DNA from: Pontibacter silvestris
GTDB taxonomy: Bacteria; Bacteroidota; Bacteroidia; Cytophagales; Hymenobacteraceae
Direction: 5' to 3'
Assembly: GCF_020907275.1 (NCBI RefSeq)
Contig: NZ_JAJJWI010000016.1
Span: forward strand, 59,130-123,129
Length of the DNA stretch: 64,000 nt
The notes beneath the pieces are model-generated. The model did not search any database and had not been told where the DNA came from. It was given only the letters and a program-made list of their open reading frames with translations. The stretch's first letter is position 1; every line of letters starts with the position of its first letter. A program made the position numbers and the translations under genes. Below are positions 37,008 to 46,191 of this stretch, piece after piece.

Positions 37008-37709
37008 TTAACTTGGCCAGGTAAAACGAATAGTAGTTCCATGCGGAGAGTTTTGTTCTGCTTCGACCTTACCGTTCACAAATTGAACTATTTTTTTTGT
37101 AATAGCCAATCCTGCACCTACCGTATCAACAGAATCTTTTGGAGAAACTGTGTAGAAAAGCTTAAAAACTTTGTCAAGGGCTTCTTCTGGTATTCCTATG
37201 CCATCGTCAGAAACTACGAATTCATAGTCAGTACCTTTTTTTGAAAATTCTACTGTAACATTTACAACAGGCTTTGGGCTGAAAGATACTGTATTTTGTA
37301 AGAGGTTCGTGAAAACCTGGTAAAGCTTTGTTTTATAAGTATCAAAAGTTGGTAGCGACTGAGAAACATGAAGTACCAGACTTTTTTCAGAACCTAAAGC
37401 CTCTTGTACAGCTTTCAGTAACTCATTTACATTAGTAAGAGCAATGTCGAGGTCCTGCCTGTTAACGCGGGAGTACTTTAAGAGAGCCTCTATCATGCGT
37501 TCTATGCGGTTAGCACGGTTTCGCATAAGGTCCATGTTTTGCCGTACATCTTCTGAAATATTATCTCCTAGATCTTCTTCAATCCAATGCGACAGGTTTG
37601 CAATGGCGCGTACGGGGGCTTTTAAGTCATGCGAAACAATGTAGGCAAATTCCTCAAACTCTTGCTTTAGCTGTTCGAGTTGCTCTTTAGTGGTATCAGC
37701 TTGCTGCAT
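37008..37709 (-). CDS. soluble histidine kinase, short form
   Basis: 233 residues consisting only of HisKA (catalytic histidine in FAYIVSHDLKAPVRAI near 23-38) and HATPase (N-box around LLQNTVSFSPKP near 135, DDGIGIPEEALDKVF near 165 and GLAITKKIVQFVNGK). No sensor or membrane segment, so it must be recruited to a partner. It sits 21 bases downstream of the CHASE3 kinase, with which it shares the SHDLKAP-type phosphorylation site, and upstream of the response regulator. Confidence 0.9.
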   Translation of the reverse strand: MQQADTTKEQLEQLKQEFEEFAYIVSHDLKAPVRAIANLSHWIEEDLGDNISEDVRQNMDLMRNRANRIERMIEALLKYSRVNRQDLDIALTNVNELLKAVQEALGSEKSLVLHVSQSLPTFDTYKTKLYQVFTNLLQNTVSFSPKPVVNVTVEFSKKGTDYEFVVSDDGIGIPEEALDKVFKLFYTVSPKDSVDTVGAGLAITKKIVQFVNGKVEAEQNSPHGTTIRFTWPS

Positions 37710-37729
37710 AATGCTGGATTGTGGTGTTT

Positions 37730-39238
37730 CTAAACGGTTACAGGTGACTTAACTGCATTGGCTTTTACTGTGGCTCGGGTCCAGGTAAAGATAAAGCTGG
37801 TTCCTATACCCTCCTCCGACTCCAGACGAATAGTACCGCCTTTTTCTTCGATAATTTTCTTTACAATAGCCAGGCCTACACCTGTGCTTTCCCGGGTATC
37901 TCGGGCTTCCATGGTCTGGAAAATACCAAAAACCTTTTGATGGTATTCTGCAGGTATACCAGGGCCATTATCTTCTACAGTAAATTCGTAGGTATTGTCT
38001 AATGTTCGTCCTCTTACTATTACAGTTGGGTTTGGCTTGTCGTTATACTTTATCCCGTTACCAATAAGGTTTGCAAATACCTGCTCCAGTAGTATTCTTT
38101 CTGCAGTTATTTCTGGGAGTATCCCTTTAACCTGTATGCTGACATTGCTTGCAGGTGCCAATGAATCTATAATGTCATTTACAAGTTTTGTGACAGAGAA
38201 CGTAGTTTGTGGAAGTTCTTTCCGGCCAATGCGGGAATAGTCAAGAATACCATTGATAAGATTTTCCATTCTGAATACACGCCCACGCATTAGCTCAAGG
38301 TTCCGCTGAATATCTGGCTCTACATTTGGAAGGTCTTCCTGAATCCATTCTGCCAGGCTATTTATAGCCCTTAATGGAGCTTTAAGGTCATGAGAAACTA
38401 CATAGGCAAACTGATCAAGTTCATTGTTTATCTTTTTCAGATCTGTGAAACTGTTATCCAGCCTCTGCGCCATTACGTTTAAAGACTGAGATACCCTGGT
38501 AATTTCATCGTCCCTGTTATCTGAAATGCGTGCATTAAAATGCCCTTGTGCCACTTCATTAGCCATCGACGCAATTTCATTCAGCCTGTTCCTAATTGTT
38601 TTACCCAGTACAAGTGCAATGGCAATACCAAGTGAAATACAGAAAATTGTAAGGCTCACAGAAAGATCATTTGTAAATGCTAAAGAGTTATCCAGTGTTT
38701 CCAGTCTATCGTTTTTTAATGCTCTTTCATGTTTATCAAAAGCACTGAATTGCATTCTAATGTTATCCATCATTTCTTTGCCTACTCCCTTACGAATGTA
38801 CTTAACCAGGAACTCATGATAAGCAGCTATCTCGGCTGGTGAAGAAAGTGCTTTTGTTTGTAGTTGAATTGATGGATTTGCAAAAACTTGCAGCCATTCG
38901 TTTACACACGAATCAATAACTGCCAATCTTTGTTTTTGGGAAGCATTGTCTACGAGTTCTTTTACTTCTGAGAGCCTTTCCTGGTATGTTTCTCTGCCTT
39001 TATAATAAGGTTCCAGAAAAGCAGCATTATCAGATACTTGGTAACCTCGTACACCTGTTTCCATATCAATAACAGCTTTTTCCATACTTTCAGACAAACG
39101 CATCACTTGAGCCGAATTAAGAGCTTGATGCATGTTGAATGCAACATTGTCTGACTGCTTTACATAAGTAAGGGTAACAAAGCTGAATATTAAAAGAATT
39201 GAGCCAAAGGCAAGGTAAATCTTGGTGAGTAAATTCAT
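37730..39238 (-). CDS. CHASE3-type membrane sensor histidine kinase
   Basis: 502 residues. TM1 near 8-26, an extracytoplasmic helical CHASE3-like domain (~38-180, with METGVRGYQVSDNAAFLEPY near 60-80 typical of CHASE3), TM2 near 190-208, HAMP (~210-262, EIASMANEVAQGHFNARI), HisKA with the phospho-histidine in YVVSHDLKAPLRAI near 279-292, and HATPase (VEDNGPGIP near 420, GVGLAIVKKIIE near 455). Heads the signalling run, with the short kinase, the receiver protein and the hybrid kinase following on the same strand. Signal unknown. Confidence 0.93.
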   Translation of the reverse strand: MNLLTKIYLAFGSILLIFSFVTLTYVKQSDNVAFNMHQALNSAQVMRLSESMEKAVIDMETGVRGYQVSDNAAFLEPYYKGRETYQERLSEVKELVDNASQKQRLAVIDSCVNEWLQVFANPSIQLQTKALSSPAEIAAYHEFLVKYIRKGVGKEMMDNIRMQFSAFDKHERALKNDRLETLDNSLAFTNDLSVSLTIFCISLGIAIALVLGKTIRNRLNEIASMANEVAQGHFNARISDNRDDEITRVSQSLNVMAQRLDNSFTDLKKINNELDQFAYVVSHDLKAPLRAINSLAEWIQEDLPNVEPDIQRNLELMRGRVFRMENLINGILDYSRIGRKELPQTTFSVTKLVNDIIDSLAPASNVSIQVKGILPEITAERILLEQVFANLIGNGIKYNDKPNPTVIVRGRTLDNTYEFTVEDNGPGIPAEYHQKVFGIFQTMEARDTRESTGVGLAIVKKIIEEKGGTIRLESEEGIGTSFIFTWTRATVKANAVKSPVTV

Positions 39239-39776
39239 AAAGGAGAAAATATAAAGAAGGTAAGAGTTTAACTAGTTTTTTCTCCCAACCTTTGCACTTA
39301 TTTAATGCCGCAAAGAAAATAAAATTATACTGATATTTCCAAACGCAAAGTCTTGTAAAACTTTAAAATGTACTAAATAGTTTGCTGATATTTTTAACAT
39401 TAAATAGCTTCATGGTCCTGTGCTTTTATAGTGAAAGGAATCGAAACCTGAACGTAAGCCTTGAATGCCTCTTTTTTGCACGAATTATAAGCTACTCTTT
39501 TTTCTCTTTTACTCAGACAGCCTATATCAAAATATTATCTTAACTGCTTATCGTTGTCTGGTCCATCAAAATATATTCAAATACATCGAATAAGCTGCGT
39601 AAAATGGTACAGTACCTATCTGCTTTAATGACTGTTCACTCAGTTAAATTATCTTTTAACTTTAAGCTCTTCTGGAACTAAGGAAAAGAATATTATTATA
39701 ATGTTGGAAGTGTATACTAAAGTTGTTATGTTTACTAACGTTAGTTTGTTTAAGTGAATAAATTTTAGGTAACCAT
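39239..39776. other. long AT-rich intergenic region upstream of the signalling run
   Basis: 757 bases lie between the CHASE3 kinase and the lipoprotein gene at 39997. A 12-bp palindrome ACTAACGTTAGT occurs at 39734-39745. I see no protein gene. A terminator-like hairpin at 39777-39816 hints at a short unmapped plus-strand transcript here. Confidence 0.4.
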
Positions 39777-39816
39777 AAAGAGGGGGTAGCTACTGGCAAC
39801 CCTTTCTCTTTTTTTA
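39777..39816 (+). terminator. terminator-like hairpin without an upstream gene
   Basis: Stem AAAGAG / CTCTTT plus GGGT / ACCC separated by a 3-base bulge, closed by an 11-base loop and followed by a run of T. On the plus strand, 180 bases before the lipoprotein ATG. It could end a small RNA or act as a leader attenuator. Confidence 0.4.
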
Positions 39817-39996
39817 GGCAGTTTCAATACTAGGATATTCATTCTTTTGATACTCTTGGCCTTTCCTTTCCTCTCTGTTATCTTAATGTTCAGTAGCAGA
39901 CACTTCTTTAAGCCTGCTGGCAAAGTAATCTTCTATGCTTAAGCTTCGTAAGCTAAAGTTAGTGTAATGCATTTTTAATTAAGAGTTTTATGAAAA

Positions 39997-40605
39997 ATGA
40001 GAAACCAACTTAAAACATTACTTTGGTTTATGGTACTTGTTAGTCTTGGGCTTAGCAGCTGTGCTACATCCCGTGACCAGGAAGTTGAGGATGAGTTAAG
40101 TGATTTCCGGGCTTGGGTGAGTTCACAGACGACCAATGTAGCAAACCGTTCTAAAGAAGATTGGCAGCAGGTAAAACAGGATTTTAAACAGCGGACAGAG
40201 GTCCTGGATGAACAGCAGGAGCATTTTACGAATGAACTTAAACAAGACTATCAGCAGCTTAAGAATGAGTTTCGAAGCTTGGACGATTCCTATGAACGTT
40301 CTCGTTCTGAGGCTAAAATAGCTGCCTGGGAGCGAAACCTACTGGGGCAATATGCTGATTTTTCTACTATCAACCGTCAGAATGTACGGGATGTTTATGT
40401 GACGTTTATAGAAAATGTGCGCAAGCAAAATGAGACCTGGTCGAATGAAGATTGGGATATGGCTAAGCGTGTTCTACAGAAACTGAATGACCGGAAAAGC
40501 GTGATTGGTCAGGACCTGCCTACAGATGATGAAGTCAAAATTAAGGCCCTGCAAATAGAGTTCAGCGCACTGGAAACAGCTGATGATGCAAGTGGATATC
40601 TCTAG
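39997..40605 (+). CDS. helical lipoprotein, paralogue of the gene at 18 kb
   Basis: 202 residues with a lipoprotein signal (lipobox SLGLSSC, C22) and a charged helical mature region. Shares with the 217-residue protein at 18019-18672 the pattern F..W/Y..FV, a Q/E-rich middle, then 'VYVTFIENVRKQNETWSNEDWDMAKRVLQKLNDRK'. The family is otherwise unrecognised. The stop is one base from the convergent DUF429 gene end, and there is no terminator. Confidence 0.65.
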   Translation: MRNQLKTLLWFMVLVSLGLSSCATSRDQEVEDELSDFRAWVSSQTTNVANRSKEDWQQVKQDFKQRTEVLDEQQEHFTNELKQDYQQLKNEFRSLDDSYERSRSEAKIAAWERNLLGQYADFSTINRQNVRDVYVTFIENVRKQNETWSNEDWDMAKRVLQKLNDRKSVIGQDLPTDDEVKIKALQIEFSALETADDASGYL

Positions 40606-40606
40606 A

Positions 40607-41206
40607 TTAAACAATAATCCTCCCTTCTGTGGCATCACCATAAAGCACAGACTGCTTTTGCAAATGCCGACAACCACTGTACCAGGCCAGCATTGCATCT
40701 AACTGGTGCCAGTTTGCAGGAGGAATATTTATTTTAAAGTTTATCATACCTTCGAGTGCTTCTGTAAACTCAGTAAGATATTTCAGGTCTTTCTTATAGT
40801 TCTCCAGGTGGGGAAAAAGAAGGTGCTTAAGCTGTGTAGGATATGTTTCGAGCGTAGCAACCCCTGCAGTTGCTAATTGAGTTCTTAGCTTAATAGCTCT
40901 TGCTGTCAGGCCTCCGATAATCATTGGAGACATTGCTTTTACCTCCCGGTCACAGACACGATAGAAAAAATCTGCTTTAACAGTAAGGGGAGTTTGAGAA
41001 TAAACAGCAGGTAATGTAAGAGGTGCATCTATATAAATGAGTTTTGGCTTTACTTCCTGAACAAGGTTTAGCAGCCAATCATCAGCATTTTGCCCTTTCT
41101 TACTTTGCCATATTTGAACTTGTCCCTCTACAAGCATAGCCGCCGCAGTAGTTCCGGCAAGTTGGGAACCATAGTCAAGGCCCATATGAAGAAACTGCTC
41201 CGGCAT
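40607..41206 (-). CDS. DUF429 family protein
   Basis: 199 residues, starting MPEQFLHMGLDYGSQLAGTT with the acidic 'GLDYGS' that begins the DUF429 (RNase H-like fold) family, followed by 'YIDAPLTLP' near 55 and 'DREVKAMSPMIIGGLTARAI' near 90-110. The family is thought to have a nuclease-like fold of unknown function. Its end abuts the lipoprotein gene. Confidence 0.78.
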   Translation of the reverse strand: MPEQFLHMGLDYGSQLAGTTAAAMLVEGQVQIWQSKKGQNADDWLLNLVQEVKPKLIYIDAPLTLPAVYSQTPLTVKADFFYRVCDREVKAMSPMIIGGLTARAIKLRTQLATAGVATLETYPTQLKHLLFPHLENYKKDLKYLTEFTEALEGMINFKINIPPANWHQLDAMLAWYSGCRHLQKQSVLYGDATEGRIIV

Positions 41207-41347
41207 ATTAGTTTATGAAGTTTTAATTCTTGAATTGATCAAGCCAGGGAAGGCTACTATTGATAGAGTGGTTGAAGTATTATGTAAAGTAAAGTGTGGT
41301 TTACTCTTAGGTTATGCTTGGTTGTTTATAGTGCCAAAATTTTTAAC

Positions 41348-41467
41348 TTAATCAAATAGAAGTTTGGCACCGCCTAAAAAAATAAAAATCCATATCAATC
41401 CTTTAATCAGGAAGAATAAGAAACCTGCTATACCAAGCTTTTTAAGACTCTTCTTGAGTTTAGACAT
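41348..41467 (-). CDS. 39-residue single-helix membrane protein
   Basis: ATG at 41467, stop TAA at 41348: MSKLKKSLKKLGIAGFLFFL then IKGLIWIFIFLGGAKLLFD. A basic N-terminus (5 lysines in 10 residues) is followed by one hydrophobic segment. Too short for ordinary gene callers but a typical small Bacteroidota membrane peptide with the 'GFLFFLIKG' motif I have seen associated with tiny conserved proteins in these genomes. Codons are ordinary. The overlapping plus-strand frame that starts at a TTG is a shadow. Confidence 0.55.
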   Translation of the reverse strand: MSKLKKSLKKLGIAGFLFFLIKGLIWIFIFLGGAKLLFD

Positions 41468-41712
41468 AGCTTCTTTGTTTATGACTTTCAAAAGTAATAA
41501 TAAAGATAAGCAATCAGAGGTGATTAATCTTAGTAAAAATTACATAACAAGGTGAAGTACAACACAAATTTAGTAAGCCAGGGTTCAGGTATTAACCAGC
41601 AAGTGCCGCTTCATTTCTTTATTAAGCTTATAATAACAGATTTTAAGCTCCTGCCGTGTAAATACCTAAATTTTGTTTTCCCTGGTAAGTAAACTTCAGA
41701 CTGATATGTGCT

Positions 41713-42711
41713 TTAAGCTTTTACCAGCTCCAGTTTGTTTAAATGTTCTGTAATAAAGTTTATCTCCTCCTGGCTTAGCTTAACGTCAATAGCTTTGGCA
41801 TTTTGTACTGCCTGCTCAGCATTACGTGCCCCAACAAGTGCAATTGTGATGCCCGGCTGCTCAACTGTCCAGCGGATAACCAGTTGACTAAGACTTGCGT
41901 TTTTCTCATCTGCCAGAGGCTTGATCTTTTCCAGAAACTCATTGGTTCTTTTCAAGTTTTCATCTTTGAAGAAGTATAAGCCGGCTCTGTGGTCTCCTTC
42001 ACTAAACAGGTATCCTGGTTTCATTTTACCAGTAAGCAAACCGCGCTCCAACGGGCTGTAAGCTAAAATAGCTTTCTTGTTTTCGATTGAATAGGGTACT
42101 ACATCAGCCTCAATATCGCGTTTGACCATGCTATACGGAACCTGGTTAGAAGCTAACTGCACATATTTATTTGCCTCTTTCATCTGCTCTGCATCATAAT
42201 TACATACGCCTGCCTGCAACACTTTGCCTTCTTTTATAAGCTGTGCCACTGTTTCCATGGTTTCTTCAATAGGAGTGGTAGGGTCCGGCCAGTGAATCTG
42301 GTAAAGGTCAATATAGTCAGTACCCAAGCGACGAAGGCTGTCTTCGCATTCTTTTCTGATACTGTCTTTACCAGCATACTTGTAAATATCAATGTCATTG
42401 CCTTGGTTATCCTGGCTTTGGAAGGCAAGCTCTCCATTGGCTAAGTCCCAGCGCATGCCGTATTTGGTCAAGATCTGTACTTTGTCTCTTGGCAAATCTT
42501 TAATGGCTTCGCCCACAATCTCTTCACTGGTTCCCTGTCCATAAATTGGAGCTGTGTCAATGGAGGTTACTCCGTTATCATAAGCTGCCTGAATGGCTTT
42601 TATGGCATCTTTTCGTTCAGTGCCACCCCACATCCAGCCTCCGGCTGCCCATGCGCCAAAGGTTATGACTGATACTTTAAGGTCTGATGTTCCTAAGGTT
42701 CTGTGTTCCAT
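41713..42711 (-). CDS. aldo/keto reductase
   Basis: 332-residue NADPH-dependent oxidoreductase of the AKR fold. Seen: MEHRTLGTSDLKVSVITFG at the start, SIDTAPIYGQGTSEEIVGEA with the catalytic Asp/Tyr near 50-70, TKYGMRWDL with the catalytic lysine, and DLYQIHWPDPTTPIEETMET with the catalytic histidine near 135-155; the coenzyme-binding 'AIALVGARNAEQ' lies near 295. The group resembles the YajO/PLR-type reductases, substrate unknown. Its neighbours are unrelated in function. Confidence 0.9.
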   Translation of the reverse strand: MEHRTLGTSDLKVSVITFGAWAAGGWMWGGTERKDAIKAIQAAYDNGVTSIDTAPIYGQGTSEEIVGEAIKDLPRDKVQILTKYGMRWDLANGELAFQSQDNQGNDIDIYKYAGKDSIRKECEDSLRRLGTDYIDLYQIHWPDPTTPIEETMETVAQLIKEGKVLQAGVCNYDAEQMKEANKYVQLASNQVPYSMVKRDIEADVVPYSIENKKAILAYSPLERGLLTGKMKPGYLFSEGDHRAGLYFFKDENLKRTNEFLEKIKPLADEKNASLSQLVIRWTVEQPGITIALVGARNAEQAVQNAKAIDVKLSQEEINFITEHLNKLELVKA

Positions 42712-42858
42712 ATATAAGGTTGAAGTCTGAGTTTTGCTAACTAAGTGTACTATACTGCAATTTGCGCAAAATGGGTAAGCATTTCTTTACATTATGTATA
42801 ATTGCTTTAGCCAAGCTTTTGTTTATGCCACGAATATTTGCTCAAGCATAAAATGAAA

Positions 42859-42897
42859 AAGTACGCCATGTCAGCTATCAGGCCCCATGACGTACTT
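42859..42897 (-). terminator. terminator after thrC
   Basis: 12-bp stem AAGTACGCCATG / CATGACGTACTT (one G-U pair in the RNA) with a 15-base loop; on the minus strand the descending arm runs into TTTTT. It lies 24 bases after the thrC stop. Confidence 0.75.
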
Positions 42898-42920
42898 AGT
42901 TAGAAATTATCCGATAAAAT

Positions 42921-44120
42921 TTATTTATTGTAAGCTCCAGCAACATTTTCCAGGTACTTTTGCCCGGAACCAGTGTTTAGTAGTAATATTTTTTCTTCTG
43001 GTGCTATTATGCCTGTGCCTATAAGCTTTCGTGCTGCCATCCATACGGCTGCCCCTTCTGGCGCAACAAAAAGGCCCTCTTGTTTCCCAAGCTCCTGTAG
43101 CCCCTGTATCATTTCCTCTTCCGTAATACTAATTGCCGTTCCCTTCGATTCTTTTAGAACCTTCAGCATCATCTGCTCGCCTATAGGCCTTGGTACAGCC
43201 AAGCCATTGGCGATGGTGGGCTTTCCTACGTACTGTTGTGAATTTTTCTGTTTTGCAAAATAAGTATCTACCAAAGGCTTGCAGTTTTCTGCCTGCACGG
43301 CAACCATCCGTGGTAGCATCACCTCTGCGCTAAGCCAGCCCAAAGACTGCATCTCAAAGAAAGCTTTCCAGATACCGATTAATCCTGTGCCGCCGCCAGC
43401 CGGGTAAAGTATAACATCAGGTAACAGCCAGCTCATTTGCTCTGCAATCTCATAACCCATGGTTTTTTTACCTTCCAGCCGATAGGGCTCCTTCAGGGTA
43501 GAAACATCCAGGAGTTTACCATCTGCATTTAGTTCTTTTACTTTGGCGGCACAGTCATTTATCAAACCATCTATCAGATGAACTTCAGCACCATACCAGT
43601 AGCATTCTTCTTTGAAGGCTTTTGGCGTGTGTCTGGGCATTACGACTACAGCTTTCATGCCTGCTTTCGCACAATATGCTGCCATGGCCACACCGGCATT
43701 ACCAGCAGTAGGTATAATACAGCCAGTCACGCCTAATTCCTTAGCTTTAGATATTGCCATGCTTAATCCCCGGGCTTTAAAAGATCCGGTGGGGTTTTGC
43801 CCTTCGTCCTTTAAGTAAAGGGAGTCTAAGCTGTACTCTTTAGATAGGTTCTGCAATTTGAGCAGGGGCGTAAATCCTTCCCCTAAGGTCACTATGTGTT
43901 CATTGCTTAATACTGGCAGAAGTTCCCGATACCGCCACATGGTGCCCTCCCGATGCGTTAACACCTCCTTAGGCAGCAGTTCTGCCTGCTCATACCTTGC
44001 CACAAGTGGCATGGAACAGCAGTCTGAAGTTCTTTGAAGTGAAAAAGCAGAACAGGTATTTGCGCAGGCAGAGCATTCTAACAGGCTGATGCGGCTTATG
44101 GTTTCTGTTGCAGGTTGCAT
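42921..44120 (-). CDS. thrC: threonine synthase
   Basis: PLP enzyme turning phosphohomoserine into threonine. 399 residues. N-terminal cysteine cluster 'LECSACANTCSAFSL...DCC..PLVARY' of the ThrC kind, then TLGEGFTPLLKL near 77, the Schiff-base lysine in NPTGSFKARGLS near 108-120 and TAGNAGVAMAAYCAKAG near 137-153, and AGGGTGLIGIWKAF near 240. The C-terminal GSGQKYLENV is typical. Transcribed with the upstream LysR-type gene (78 bases apart) and ended by a hairpin. Confidence 0.9.
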   Translation of the reverse strand: MQPATETISRISLLECSACANTCSAFSLQRTSDCCSMPLVARYEQAELLPKEVLTHREGTMWRYRELLPVLSNEHIVTLGEGFTPLLKLQNLSKEYSLDSLYLKDEGQNPTGSFKARGLSMAISKAKELGVTGCIIPTAGNAGVAMAAYCAKAGMKAVVVMPRHTPKAFKEECYWYGAEVHLIDGLINDCAAKVKELNADGKLLDVSTLKEPYRLEGKKTMGYEIAEQMSWLLPDVILYPAGGGTGLIGIWKAFFEMQSLGWLSAEVMLPRMVAVQAENCKPLVDTYFAKQKNSQQYVGKPTIANGLAVPRPIGEQMMLKVLKESKGTAISITEEEMIQGLQELGKQEGLFVAPEGAAVWMAARKLIGTGIIAPEEKILLLNTGSGQKYLENVAGAYNK

Positions 44121-44198
44121 AATGGCTGGAGGTGAATTTTAGAACAAGTAGCCTCTGAACCATGAAAAAACAAAATGGAATTTAGGAATAGGCTATTC

Positions 44199-45098
44199 CT
44201 ATTTGGAATACTGCCGCTTTGTAAATTGTATAAAATCTTTATAGGGAAGATTATTTTCTGTGCCTTTGCGTTGGATAAAGTTGAAGGTTCTTATAACAGT
44301 AAGGTCCTGAATTTTTACCTCAACCAGTTCACCTGTCTGTAATTCTTTTGTTACCGCCTGTCTAGGCAGAAAGGAGAGACACGTATCTACCCGCACAAAA
44401 TTCTTCAGGGCCTCTGTACCACCAAGGCGTATTTTTATAGGCAGATCTGTTAACTTGACTTGCTTCTTATCAAGAGCATCTTCCAGCACTGCCAGCGTGC
44501 CTGATCCTTGTTCGCGTAAAGCCAGGGGGGTATTATAAAGATCTTTGAGTTCAAGTCGATGCTTTATGTAAGGATTTTTGCTAGAGCAAACAGCAATTAC
44601 TTCATCTGTTAGCACAGGAGTGTAGGTGACATTACTTACTTTATTAACTCCTTCTACAATGCCCAGATCTATTTCATGGTCCAGTAAGGCTTTTAATATG
44701 TTCTGGCTGTTTCTGTTTTTTAGTGTTAGCTGGACGTTTGGGTTTTTCTGGAGGTAAGCAGAGAGTACGGGTGGAAGAATATAAAGAGAAATGGTTGTAC
44801 TGGCTCCAATAGTCATGCGCAGTTGTGGCGAAAATTGTTCATTAGCCGCCTTGAACTCCTGGTAAAGTTCTTGCTGCAGCTGTTTTGCTATCAATAGCTT
44901 ATTGTACAAGAGTTGACCTGCAGGGGTTAAACTAATAGTGTTGCCATGCCGCTCAAATAATCCTGTTTTATAAAACTCTTCCAGTGCCTTAATCTGCTTA
45001 CTAATAGCAGATTGGCTAATGTATAACAGCTGACTTGCCTTCGTAAAGCTAAGCACTCGTGCAACCTCTAGAAAAATTTCGTGCTGATGGGAGAGCAT
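44199..45098 (-). CDS. LysR family transcriptional regulator
   Basis: 299 residues. N-terminal winged HTH: FLEVARVLSFTKASQLLYIS then QSAISKQIKALEEFYKTGLF near 10-50 and the rest a periplasmic-binding-like effector domain (ILPPVLSAYLQKNPNVQLTL near 105, DLGIVEGVNKVS near 165). Probably controls thrC or the aldo/keto reductase next to it, but no divergent partner is present, which is unusual for LysR regulators; the target is not predictable. Start ATG at 45098 fits the family. Confidence 0.9.
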   Translation of the reverse strand: MLSHQHEIFLEVARVLSFTKASQLLYISQSAISKQIKALEEFYKTGLFERHGNTISLTPAGQLLYNKLLIAKQLQQELYQEFKAANEQFSPQLRMTIGASTTISLYILPPVLSAYLQKNPNVQLTLKNRNSQNILKALLDHEIDLGIVEGVNKVSNVTYTPVLTDEVIAVCSSKNPYIKHRLELKDLYNTPLALREQGSGTLAVLEDALDKKQVKLTDLPIKIRLGGTEALKNFVRVDTCLSFLPRQAVTKELQTGELVEVKIQDLTVIRTFNFIQRKGTENNLPYKDFIQFTKRQYSK

Positions 45099-45423
45099 GG
45101 GGTATAATATGGTAAATATCTTCTGCTTATCAGCATCAAAGGTAAATAAGGCTAATAATATTACCGATTAAATCATTGTTTTATATGGTGCAGCAAATAG
45201 TACAGTTTTATTTATGCTGCGAATCCTTGCAATATGTATACTTAAATGTGACGTGCTTTAAATATCAGGAAGGTTCAGCGGCAGATTTAGGATATGTATC
45301 TATTATTGTATGGCTGCCATTTAAGAAGGGATATTGGAATATGGATTTATCAGTTGGCTGTACAAAGGAAAGCTGTAGAATCTGATAGAAATGTCCATAA
45401 TGGAGAACAAAAATCAGAGTAGT
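45099..45423. other. intergenic stretch upstream of the LysR gene
   Basis: 325 bases between the LysR start and the DinB stop. A minus-strand TACCTTTG (45144-45137) fits the -7 consensus and could serve the LysR gene; no matching -33 box. A 69-residue plus-strand frame here starts at a TTG and has no gene-like features. Confidence 0.4.
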
Positions 45424-45966
45424 TTAATCTGTCTGCTTCAATAGCACTTGCTTCTGATGCTGTATTTGGCGAAGGTGGTGGTTGAAGTGGTCCTGAAAGA
45501 AAATCAGCGTCTGGGTGATAGACAGAGGGCCAGCGTAAGGGTGCTTAAAGAGGCATTTATCAAACAAGTTGTGTGGCAGGTCTGTTAGTACATCCTCTAA
45601 CCTAAATCGTTCTTCATCCCATTGGTTCCTGAGCGAAGACAGTGTAGCTGTAGCAGGTACGGAAGCCACTGATTCCGGTGCTTTGAACTTAATGCCAGAT
45701 TGTAAAACTGCTTTCATTAAAAGCGACTTACAAGAATTTGAGAATGAAGAGAGGGGCAGAGGTTGTTTTTTTTCTATTTTGTGCTGAATGTAATCCACGC
45801 TAAGTTTCTCAACGAGCATTAAGTGTGCTATAATCTGGTTTATTGACCACTTTCCCTCAGCAGGCGGTGTGTTAAGCATTTCTCCCTCCAGTCCATCTAA
45901 TTCGTCAAAAAGACGGTTCCTCGACTTCTCTAACTTTAAATATTTAATTTCCAGTTTTGGATTCAT
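45424..45966 (-). CDS. DinB family protein
   Basis: About 180 residues, a four-helix-bundle protein of the DinB/YfiT superfamily. Seen: LEKSRNRLFDELDGL near the start, GKWSINQIIAHLMLVEKLSV near 40-60 and a histidine in FFQDHFNHHLRQIQ near 155-168, where metal-binding histidines lie in the family. Relatives act as metal-dependent thiol or toxin-modifying enzymes. I chose the ATG at 45966 over 45999 because the domain begins there; neither has a clear ribosome site. Confidence 0.75.
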   Translation of the reverse strand: MNPKLEIKYLKLEKSRNRLFDELDGLEGEMLNTPPAEGKWSINQIIAHLMLVEKLSVDYIQHKIEKKQPLPLSSFSNSCKSLLMKAVLQSGIKFKAPESVASVPATATLSSLRNQWDEERFRLEDVLTDLPHNLFDKCLFKHPYAGPLSITQTLIFFQDHFNHHLRQIQHQKQVLLKQTD

Positions 45967-46161
45967 AAGCTGGATGTGACTATAGGAGGTAGTTCTCATG
46001 GGGCTTATGTTTTTGTACTGTAGCTAAGCTAATAAAAAATAATTTAAAAGCAAAGTGCATATAGCTTAGTTGCTATGCTTAAATGCATTAAAGTGCACAG
46101 GAGTCGCTTCTGGTGCAACAAAGTGCTACTTTAAACAAGATCATTTGAATACGATAAATAG

Positions 46162-46169
46162 TACCTTTG
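46162..46169 (+). promoter_or_regulatory. candidate -7 box for the methyltransferase gene
   Basis: TACCTTTG fits TAnnTTTG 22 bases before the ATG. A TTTG occurs at 46144-46147, but its 14-base spacing is too short, so support is partial. Confidence 0.35.
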
Positions 46170-46191
46170 CTGGTAACAAAATGTAACGTTT

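Noticed and set aside
41364..41555. 63-residue plus-strand frame
   Set aside because: Starts at TTG, no family features, and lies opposite the more plausible 39-residue membrane protein.
45176..45385. 69-residue plus-strand frame
   Set aside because: Starts at TTG, cysteine and aromatic rich with no signal, ribosome site or family resemblance.
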